From contig JAGBEZ010000050.1 in the NCBI GenBank assembly GCA_017936725.1, positions 1 to 5,934 on the forward strand: 5,934 bases of DNA. Reading direction: 5' to 3'. Below are positions 1 through 5,934 of this stretch, piece by piece (the first letter of the stretch is position 1; each line of letters opens with the position of its first letter). This DNA is from Agathobacter sp. Lineage in GTDB: Bacteria; Bacillota_A; Clostridia; Lachnospirales; Lachnospiraceae. The notes beneath the pieces were generated by a model. The model saw only the letters and a program-made list of their open reading frames with translations, had not been told where the DNA came from and did not search any database. Both the position numbers and the translations under genes were made by a program.

Positions 1-960
1 GTCTTCTGTCGAATATGGTTTTCCAGCTGCAATAAGTTCTTCATATGCCGTGGTACATACTAGTGGTTTGGTTTCCTTTCCATCAATTGTCAATGTAAAG
101 GATACACTATCGTATTTTTCCAAATCGTCTACATAGGCAATTAAACGTAAATCCGCATTATCTCTTGTCTGGTAAAGAATCTTTTGTTCCACACCTGCAT
201 CTACTTCTGTATATCTAGCATTTGATGCGAAAGTATCTTCAAGAACATTGAATGCAGGAACTCTTGTTGCATCTGTTGGTTCACCTGTTTCAGCGTCTGT
301 TAAGATACCATTTGCATTGTAGGTCAATGTGGTTTCATCAAAGGCATCGGACTGTGCTTCAATTACAATTCTGTTATATTTCAGGCTTGTGTAAGAAACC
401 ATTCCATCAACCACCTTGATTGCTACCTGATATCCTTTTCCTTCGATATATGGACATGCTGTGTAATCAATCGTATAGTATTGTTCCGTTGCACTTGTAA
501 TGTCTGCAAGTGATTTCCATTCGATTTGACCATCGTTTACTACCGCATATTGAAGTTCTGCATATGTTCCTGTCGATGTTTTTCCTTCAAAGAGACCTTT
601 ATCAATCGCACGTGCCGCAATCTGAAGATTATGTTCACCGATTCCATCTGGTTTTACATAGAATACGAGTGCGGCTACACCTTCATAATCACTGTCCATA
701 TATACTTCGTTGTTTGGTCCGAGAGCCATGTAATCATTTACACTTTCTACTCTGTTTCCTACGAACAATGCTTCGTCCTGTGTACTGTTGTTACGGTTTT
801 CTGTCCAGGTTATCGTTCCATAAGATACTGTCGTTTCACCATTATCGTACTGATATGTACCAATTGCTGCCTTAGCGCCTACAATCAGTTCTCTAATTTC
901 CTCGAAAATAGCACCATTTTCTGATTCATTGTAGTACTGTTCTGTCTCTTCGGCTTCCAT
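1..960 (-). other. C-terminal part of the fragment: beta-rich region with LGPNNEVYM motif (residues 1659-1978, runs off the window)
   Basis: It begins with an acidic helical stretch (ENGAIFEEIRELIVGAK, 1672-1688). Next comes ESVNDYMALGPNNEVYMDSD (1730-1749), strands such as ALVFYVKPDG and HNLQIAARAID, then EQYYTIDYTACPYIEGKGYQVAIKVVDG and SLKYNRIVIEA. From about 1890 a further strand set begins (YTEVDAGVEQKILYQTRDNADLRLIAYVDD), leading to SVSFTLTIDGKETKPLVCTT and then the window edge. At least two beta domains are probably present. The 'GPNNE-x-Y' landmark recurs, in my memory, after the preceding sandwich in similar clostridial proteins. No catalytic motif, LPXTG signal, S-layer-homology repeat or membrane segment is seen before the edge. 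Confidence 0.4.
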
Positions 961-3900
961 TGGATTAAAGATTCTTAATCCATCTACATAGAGTGTCGTA
1001 GGTATGATTGCTGGTTTGCCATCTTCTGTAGGCTTTCCTGTCGTTGGATCAATATATTTTCCATCTACCTTAGTATAATCTCTTGATACCATACCTGAGA
1101 TGTATACTTTATAAGTTCCATATGTCAAATCATCTACACGGATGACTGGAACCTGATAAATTTCGTCCGTTCCTTCATCTCCGCCATTGTCAAACTCTGT
1201 GATTACTGGAATATCTCTTACTGTGTTATCATTTGCATCTTTCACTTCTACTACAAGTTTTGCAGCATCAAATGCATTGGTTCTACTAATAAGTTCAAAT
1301 CCAGTTCCTGTAAATTCAAAGTACGCAACCTGTCCAGATTCCTTGATGGTAATCTGTGTGATAGAATTACCACTCTTTTCATCATTTGTTTTATAAGCAT
1401 CATCCCTACCATATTCCTGATTCTGGTCTGGAGACTGTGTTAAATCTTTGCTGCCACTAACTTGATTGAATATAGCATCTGGAAGTTCCTCACCATTTTC
1501 ATCCACATATTTGATTGCAGGGAAATCATCCTCGTAGTATACCACATTTGCTGGCAATACAGAAACTTTCTTAAACATCTGAACTTCTCTGCCGATATTG
1601 ATTTCCTGATTCAATCCTGCTGGTGTAAAGCCATCCTCCGCATGATCATGAACCGCTACTGCAGCGTAAATAGAATCCACACCTTCCATGAAGTTTTCTG
1701 GTGTATAGGTTAATGTGTATTCATGACCTTCTCCAGTCAAGTTGAAGCTTCCATCCTCTTCTTTGATACTATTATCATCATCTACATCAAACGTAACGAC
1801 GTGCTTACCTGTTTCTCCACCATAAGATGCGTTATACGCTGGGCTAGAGTCTCCATCCGCAATCGCCATAATATGTACATCGGTTTCTCTACCTGGTATA
1901 GTTAACGAGTCATATTTAAATATTCCACTGTCTGCCGTCAAGTTAACCGATAATCCATAATCTAAAACCAAGTAACTATCTTCTACATCGGTTACGTTGA
2001 CTACAACAGGAACCAATACCGATTTCGTATTATCCAAATAATAAACCTTCAAATAGAATACATAAGTTCCACCGTCTGTATAATTGATGGTAACATTATT
2101 TGAATCGTCAATCGTTACCTTACTTGTTGTAATCGGTCTTTCATTAACGGTTGTTTCTTCAATCTTAGAAACATTACTACTTGTCAGACCGTCTACCAAA
2201 CCATTGAATGGCTCATCTGTATCTGCATTCTCCAATATATCCTTAACCAATCTCTCTGGAGTAAGAATAATTTCATGACCTGCCCACTGATAATAGTATG
2301 GTTCACCAGGAAGGTTAACTTTATGCGAAGCCTGACCCTGAAGTGTTTCACAGCTTTCATCATTTGCATCGCTCATGGTAGTCGCTGTAACATATACTGT
2401 ATTGTTAAAATAATCCGCTTCCTTGTTGTCATCCGTCATGGTGTAGTAAATTCCCTTAATGACGAGCGTACTATTAATCCAAAGACCGCCACCGCCGCCT
2501 GTTTCTGTTGTGTCAGAGCCTCCACTTTCCAGACCACCTTCTCCGTCTTCCAGAGTCTTCATGAAGTTTTTCAACGCCTCGTCTGGATTAACTAAATTGC
2601 CATCTTTGTCTTTAACATTATTAAATGTTACCACGTTTTCCGTAGCTATATGAGTACCTGATCCAACCTCCGTTTCTACCATATTTCCATTGCCGTCATC
2701 TATATAGTTTCCGGTTCCATCCGTAACTGCCTTATAACCTGTTATAATAGCAGTCAACTCTCCTGCTTCTAATGTTCCACCCGTAGCATCTTGAACATGT
2801 TTTGCCATATTTGGATCTATATAAAGACCTTCCGTTCCATTTATTCTTACTCCAATAAAAGGATCGTCAAAGGAAATATTATATAATTTGGTGTTTCCAG
2901 TATTGGTCATTGCAAAGCTATATTCAATCGCTTTTTCTTCGTCTACTACTCCACCATAGTTAATCTCTATGTTCTCCTGATATGCATCCTTTTCTACATG
3001 AATTGCAGGGTCTGTAACTCGAAGATTCGTAGCAATACGACAGTTCGCACCATAACCATGTCTTTCCATATAGAAGAAGTCAAAGGTACATACCTGTCCT
3101 TCTTCTAAAGCAAGTGCTTTTGCTCTCTCATTGCCAGGGTCTGTCTTGAGTGTTTCATATGCCGCCTGTACATATTGGTTTACATCGATATTTTCCTTGG
3201 TAATACTATGCGCACCACCAATATCTAATACAAGCTGTCCATTAATAAACAAGTAAACGTCGTCGTCACCTTCGAAGTCGAAGAACAAAGCATCATCTTC
3301 GTGGTACACGAATTCACCATGAGATTTAATTACATAGTTAAAGTCACGACTGTAGTAAGTTTCACCATATGTTCCATCATATCCTACACCTGGATCTGCG
3401 AAATATGGGCTCTTGGTCATGCCCTCTTCATTATTATCTGCTGTAATTGGCAGGAATGGGAAGAGAGTCGTAGTCGTTGTTGATGAAGTATAATATAAAT
3501 CTTTCTGGTTAGCACCCGAATAATCAATCAGCTTATCTTCTTTGTTATATTCGATTGCTGTGGTACCGTCGGCTTTTGTTAAACCTGCATCGAAAACATA
3601 TGCATCTTTACCACTATCCAGGGTCGCTTTATACAATGTTAAATAATTGTATTCATCCTCTGGTATTTCGTTATAAGATCCTTCCACGAACAGGTTGTGA
3701 AGCAGATAGTATGCTGCATCGAAACAAGTTTCTATATTATCTTTACAATCTGCCCAAGCACCTTTTAACTTACCTTCTTTGGCCTTATTCTGAGTGTCGG
3801 TAATATTTCCAAGCACTACATTTGCTTTATTCGTTTCATAATCAAATTCTTGTTCAAAGTCGATTTCAAGACAACGTCGAATTGCAGTAGCGAGATCAAT

Positions 3901-5934
3901 GCTTTCATCATCCAATTTTCCGTTTCCATCCAAATCATCACCGTATGCAAAACTCTTTTCTCCTCTTACAAAGTCGTAGTTAAAGTAACCACCTTCATAT
4001 TCTGGAATTGTCAAAGTAGTCCTTAAAAGTTCTGCCAGATATTCTATTGCCTTCTCACGGTATAAAGGATTTCCATCATCGCCTAGCGCACCTTGCAGTA
4101 ATCCTGCGGTAAATGCGCCATCCGTTAATGTACCAAGTAACTGATAATCCTCAAACTTGTAGTTTTTCAAGTCTACTCCGTTGCCTGTACTATTTTCTGC
4201 ATCGAATGCCATATAGTAAATCATATCCTCAAGAGTCGCATAAGAGGATGTTGCTGCATCTTTATATCCAAGTTGTTTTCCTTCCTTATTGTATAAAAGC
4301 CCTTCGCTTGAACGCATCAAAAATCCATATCCCAAATTGTCATAGATTGGATTATAGTATGACGTTGGAACTTCGGTGTATTGATTATATACCTGGATTT
4401 GTTCAGCATATGCTTTTGCGTCCTCTTCATTATCAAAGAAAGCAAATTGTCTAATATCGAAAGTATAGTTAGCATCAAGACCTACTGTGTCGTCGTAAGC
4501 ATCCGTTCCATAGGTTGTCAATCGAATACCTGCACTATATATTTTTTGATCATCCGTCGGAATATTGCCAAAACCTGTTGTAAGATCATATATTACTGTA
4601 CCAAAGCCGGATTTGTCGGCATCTTCCCATGTGGATGTGTCTGCATGTGCGTAGTCATCATAAACATACCAACAACCGCCCTCGGTCATTGTACCATCCG
4701 TATTCTTAGTGCTCTTACCTCTAAAATATAAATCAACTTCAGTGCCATTTAAAACGTCTGTTGTTCGATATACTAATACCGCATATTTTAATTTATCTCT
4801 ACTCACACCATCAATTGCATTAAAATCAATCATTTCAATTGCAGGATACAACCATTTCGAACTTCCTGTGAACGAATAATGCTGACGACCCGCCTCATAT
4901 GATAAGAGATATTGATCATTCGTCGTATTACCCTCCGTATAGCCATGTATGCCTTTCCACCAATCAGTTATCAGTGTTGTAGCACCTGCAACCTCGGAAG
5001 TTGTAAAATCTGTACTGTATGTTGCATTGTCTGGATACAAATTCTGGATATGATGTTTGTTGTTTACCAACGCTTTTTCACCATAAGATTCTGCTTCTGC
5101 TTCAGAGCCAAATAATGCAAAATGGCTAACCATTAGGTCATAATTATTTCCTAAAGATGTTTCTCCTAATGAAATACCAGCACTCTGTATCTCATCCAAA
5201 TTAACTTTTGAAAGATCAAATACACAATATCTCCAATCAGAGCCAAGTGTCGCCCCGCTAAGCGGAACCTCTTTCGTCACACCTGAATTTATGTTTTCTG
5301 AACCAGCATCTCTGAAAAATGCTGACATTTCTCCAGTTTCTTCTACAGGAACCGAAACGGAAAGCGTTACGTCTGTAAGGGATGTACCATAAACATTCGT
5401 ATATCCCTGAAGAGTTTCAAGGCTTGAGTTGCTAAGCGTGAATTGTGCCCCTACCTTTGCATATTCTTTAAAGAAGTCATAACTGTCTTTATATGTCGCA
5501 CCCGTTTCTCCAGCTTCATCACGGAAGAGAATAACCATTCTGTTTGTTCCTATTGGAGACCATCCAGCCTTGTTCACATTGTCGTTTTGCACCAAGTCAG
5601 CGCTTACAACTTGCCATGTATTGCTTGTCGTATTAATACACTCAAGAACGATACTATTCCAATAGTTAAAATCAGATCCATCACCCTCTGGATTGACTAA
5701 TCCTGCTGGTGTATCTGTAGCAGTTGCGGACGTAAATGCGTAAATTTGTGTCACGTCACTAACCGAATATCCTATAGGGTTCGTATAGGTAATATTACCT
5801 GACTTTGTTTCATATGCGGCTATATCGGTACGGTATACCAAAGTTGCATATTTTACATCATCGCTTGAAACTGTACCAGGCTTTTTCCCATTTTCATCTG
5901 CTTCAACGCTAATCAGCAAGCCTTCTCCATTGGA
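1..5934 (-). CDS. Giant multidomain surface/adhesin-like protein with fibro-slime (PA14-like) domain; internal fragment, open at both ends
   Basis: One minus-strand frame is open across all 5934 bases (1978 codons) without a stop. The start codon, signal peptide, stop codon and any C-terminal anchor lie outside the window. The frame was checked at many points along the window and stays in phase, so there is no internal frameshift. The product is acidic, rich in T/N/G/Y and poor in cysteine (about 11), with no membrane-spanning segment, as expected of an exported beta-sheet protein. Domain order is: three beta-sandwich-like modules (1-515), a lead-in with a calcium-loop-like motif (516-823), fibro-slime domain (824-972), DUF11-like domain (973-1187), Ig-like beta regions (1188-1507), a ligand-binding-like sandwich (1508-1658) and a beta-rich tail (1659-1978). 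No catalytic domain is recognised. The fibro-slime and DUF11-like calls rest on motifs. Surface location and an adhesive or glycan-binding role are inferred from the domain types. The full protein must exceed 1978 residues. Confidence 0.96.
961..1413 (-). other. Ligand-binding-like beta-sandwich with FTGTGFELIS motif (residues 1508-1658)
   Basis: It starts at YGRDDAY (1508-1514). It then has QVAYFEFTGTGFELISRTNA (1535-1554), a strand-turn-strand pattern typical of galactose-binding-like or carbohydrate-binding sandwiches, in which 'F-x-F-x-G-x-G-F/I-x-[LV]-[IL]' recurs. It continues with KLVVEVKD, YQVPVIRVDDLTYGTYKVYI and closes with LYVDGLRIFNP (1648-1658). The last strand, 'x-L-D-G-[LI]-R-[IV]-[FY]-[ND]-P', is a usual end for this fold. 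Between them is an irregular insertion (DYTKVDGKYIDPTTGKP). Ligand unknown; sugar or glycan binding is inference. Confidence 0.55.
1414..1980 (-). other. Ig/cadherin-like beta region with VLDYG and YYEDDFPAI motifs (residues 1319-1507)
   Basis: It opens with SYLVLDYGLSVNL (1320-1332), continues through acidic strands, and carries YTLTYTPENFMEGVDSIY (1406-1423). That last segment is the 'Y-T-P-x-x-F-x-x-x-D-x-x-x-Y' form common in bacterial Ig-like/cadherin-like domains with a gene-regulated extracellular role. It then shows GREVQMFKKVSVLPANVVYYEDDFPAI (1448-1474). I recall the 'VLDYG', 'YTPTxFM' and 'YYEDxFPAI' landmarks recurring in the same order in very long clostridial surface proteins, which suggests a conserved unit. 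Exact boundaries are uncertain, and residues 1479-1507 look like a polar linker. Confidence 0.45.
1981..2373 (-). other. Ig-like beta region (residues 1188-1318)
   Basis: It begins after the DUF11-like domain with VNLPGEPYYYQWAGHE (1206-1221), continues with LTPERLVKDILEN, and ends in a strongly alternating beta segment. There SNNVTINYTDGGTYVFYLKVYYLD (1278-1301) leads into SVLVPVVVNVTDVED (1305-1319). The 'T-x-x-Y-T-x-x-G-x-Y-x-F-x-L-x-V-x-Y ... V-P-V-x-V-x-V' layout is that of cadherin-like or bacterial Ig-like domains. No definite family can be named. It probably acts as a spacer. Confidence 0.45.
2374..3018 (-). other. DUF11-like beta-sandwich domain (residues 973-1187)
   Basis: It follows directly after the fibro-slime domain. 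It shows the DUF11-type pattern of an acidic opening (DPAIHVEKDAY), then Y-S-F-A-M-TNTGNTKLYNISFDD, where 'V/M-x-N-T-G-x-x-x-L-x-x-I-x-x-x-D' is the family hallmark. Later come GTLEAGELTAIITGYKA and a closing strand NNTVYVTATT (1177-1186). DUF11 repeats are Ig-like sandwiches in bacterial and archaeal surface proteins and usually act as spacers or stalks. This copy is longer than usual (about 215 residues against roughly 100-130). The excess comes from an insertion with a Gly-rich linker (1131-1150) between the middle and last strands. Confidence 0.6.
2485..2545 (-). other. Gly/Ser/Thr linker inside the DUF11-like domain (residues ~1131-1150)
   Basis: A low-complexity stretch, EGGLESGGSDTTET followed by five glycines (1146-1150). 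It separates the helical piece ALKNFMKTLE from the strand LWINSTLVIKGIYYTM. The glycine codons are mixed GGC and GGT, so this is not a simple DNA repeat. It resembles flexible interdomain linkers and may be exposed to proteolysis or glycosylation. Confidence 0.6.
3019..3465 (-). other. Fibro-slime domain, PA14-like (residues 824-972)
   Basis: This is the clearest domain in the window. It opens with LFPFLP (824-829), passes through YYSRDFNYVIKSHGEFVYHE, and contains the core FDFEGDDDVYLFING (885-899), then QLVLDIGGAHS (900-910), and closes with FDFFYMERH (951-959) and RIATNLR (966-972). These match the fibro-slime family pattern (F-x-GDDDVWVFING-x-LV-x-DxGGxH ... FDFFYAERH ... N-x-R-x-x-TN-L). 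The family is known from Dictyostelium spore-coat/slime proteins and Fibrobacter surface proteins and is related to PA14. In PA14-type lectins the adjacent aspartates bind calcium and contact sugars. By analogy D890-D892 may form such a site here; that is inference. One unusual position is Cys965 before Arg966, where Phe is common. Confidence 0.85.
3466..4389 (-). other. Lead-in region before the fibro-slime domain (residues 516-823)
   Basis: About 300 residues with no recognised domain of their own. Unlike the rest, this part has amphipathic helical stretches, for example REKAIEYLAELLRTTL, DLATAIRRCLEID and FDAAYYLLHNLF (738-749). It also holds GYGFLMRSSEG (535-545), an EF-hand-like loop (667-678) and YVFDAGLT (779-786), and ends in a Ser/Thr run (817-823) just before LFPFLP. 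From memory, comparable helical segments precede fibro-slime domains in other long clostridial surface proteins, where the domain often begins far upstream of its hallmark motifs. It may therefore be an extended or insert-bearing N-terminal half of the fibro-slime domain rather than a separate domain. Confidence 0.4.
3901..3936 (-). other. EF-hand-like calcium-binding loop (residues 667-678)
   Basis: The twelve residues DLDGNGKLDDES fit the loop pattern D1-x-D3-x-N5-G6-x-L8-D9-x-x-12: D667, D669, N671, G672, L674 and D675 are in place. Position 12 is Ser rather than the usual Glu or Asp, so binding may be weaker or complete through a neighbouring residue. A helix-like segment (DLATAIRRCLEID) follows, as in EF-hand or dockerin-type motifs. 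Only one copy is seen, so this is not a complete dockerin, which needs two. A structural calcium site is the simplest reading. Confidence 0.55.
4390..4890 (-). repeat. Diverged beta-sandwich repeat module 3 (residues 349-515)
   Basis: This is the most complete of the three modules. It begins with HYSFTGSSKWLYPAIEM (352-368), followed by KYAVLVYRT (383-391), which matches KYATLVYRT of module 1. It then has EVDLYFRG, GFGTVIYDLTTG (444-454), YSAGIRL (466-472) and the closing strand plus acidic helix FDIRQFAFFDNEEDAKAYAE (492-511). The F-A-F-F-x-x-E-E-D-A-x-x-Y-A tail is the best shared landmark with module 2. The strand order is compatible with a carbohydrate-binding or galactose-binding-like sandwich. 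I cannot name a Pfam family with confidence. It directly precedes the lead-in to the fibro-slime domain. Confidence 0.55.
4891..5064 (-). other. Inter-module linker (residues 291-348)
   Basis: This stretch joins modules 2 and 3. It is polar and rich in T, N, Y and D, with a small aromatic cluster (TDWWKGIHGY) that could pack against a neighbouring module or form the first strand of module 3. No domain signature is seen. It may be part of module 3 rather than a true linker. Confidence 0.3.
5065..5442 (-). repeat. Diverged beta-sandwich repeat module 2 (residues 165-290)
   Basis: This module aligns by eye with module 3. Both have a strand ending in a phenylalanine-arginine pair (SAFFRD here, LYFRG there). 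Both then have a D-L segment followed by SAGI (D240-L241 and S251-I254 here; D450-L451 and S467-I470 there). Both end in a last strand of the form hydrophobic-F-A-[LF]-F followed by an acidic helix (HFALFGSEAEAESYGEK, 271-287). The similarity is at protein level only; the DNA is well diverged, so this is an old duplication or a shared domain family rather than a recent repeat. Such closing strands are known from beta-sandwich modules of clostridial surface proteins. The ligand is unknown. Confidence 0.55.
5443..5934 (-). other. Beta-sandwich-like module 1 (partial, residues 1-164)
   Basis: The first module enters the window already under way. It carries the strand pattern KYATLVYRTD (28-37), which reappears as KYAVLVYRT in module 3. 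It continues through alternating hydrophobic strands (for example NTWQVVSADL and NRMVILFRDE) and closes with a tail around 150-161 (DSYDFFKEYAKVG) that faintly resembles the closing segments of modules 2 and 3. The pattern suggests a jelly-roll or galactose-binding-like fold, but no family signature is definite. The boundary with module 2, near residue 164, is approximate. Its assignment to the repeat family is weaker than for modules 2 and 3. Confidence 0.45.

Noticed and set aside
510..924. Two overlapping plus-strand reading frames of 121 and 132 codons
   Set aside because: Both lie opposite the continuous minus-strand frame. Their products are rich in C, H, F and I with no domain, as expected from antisense reading of a beta-rich acidic protein, and they have no convincing ribosome binding site.
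1..960. LPXTG sorting signal or S-layer-homology anchor near the low-coordinate end
   Set aside because: No LPxTG, hydrophobic tail or SLH repeat appears before the edge; the C-terminus of the protein lies outside the window.
3466..3486. ACA/ACG/ACT run encoding Ser/Thr as a possible slippery or phase-variable repeat
   Set aside because: The codons are mixed rather than a pure short tandem repeat and the frame continues unchanged, so it is better read as a Ser/Thr linker.
3901..3936. Dockerin type I repeat (cellulosome attachment)
   Set aside because: Only one calcium-loop-like motif is present and a dockerin needs two in tandem; the position inside the protein before a fibro-slime domain also does not fit.
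1187..5700. Other short plus-strand reading frames scattered through the window (60-116 codons)
   Set aside because: All are antisense shadows of the single large minus-strand gene, with low-complexity or cysteine/isoleucine-rich products, no family motifs and no operon-like arrangement.
1..5934. CRISPR array, insertion sequence, tRNA or rRNA, riboswitch, promoter or terminator
   Set aside because: No regularly spaced direct repeats, terminal inverted repeats, RNA gene signatures or hairpin-plus-T-run structures were seen, and the region is fully coding.

Overview
The whole window lies inside one very large protein-coding gene on the minus strand. Read from base 5934 down to base 1, one frame stays open for all 1978 codons. 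There is no stop codon, and neither the true start nor the true end is present. No second gene, RNA gene, mobile element, CRISPR array, promoter or terminator can be supported. The short plus-strand reading frames are shadows of this gene. Residue numbers below count from base 5934 (residue 1) to base 1 (residue 1978).

The protein looks like a giant secreted or cell-surface modular protein. It is rich in D/E, T, N, G and Y, has only about 11 cysteines, no hydrophobic stretch long enough to span a membrane, and appears to be mostly short beta-strands. In protein order it shows: (1) three diverged beta-sandwich-like modules (1-515), at least two of which end in an 'F-x-x-F-x-x-E-x-[AE]' tail; (2) a lead-in region (516-823) with an EF-hand-like calcium loop at 667-678; (3) a clear fibro-slime (PA14-like) domain (824-972) with the hallmark motifs GDDDVYLFING, LVLDIGGAH and FDFFYMERH; (4) a DUF11-like 'TNTGNTKLYNI' domain (973-1187) interrupted by a Gly/Ser/Thr linker; (5) Ig-like/cadherin-like beta regions (1188-1507); (6) a 'FTGTGFELIS' ligand-binding-like beta-sandwich (1508-1658); and (7) a C-terminal beta-rich region with 'LGPNNEVYM' (1659-1978) that runs off the window.

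The organism is most likely an anaerobic gut- or rumen-type Bacillota (Clostridia, possibly Lachnospiraceae). This is inferred from the moderately AT-rich composition, the codon use (many AGA, GAA, ACA and GGA codons) and the domain mix, which I recall from very long surface proteins of that group. The likely role is adhesion, glycan binding or cell-envelope structure. No catalytic domain is recognisable in this fragment, so any specific function is inference.
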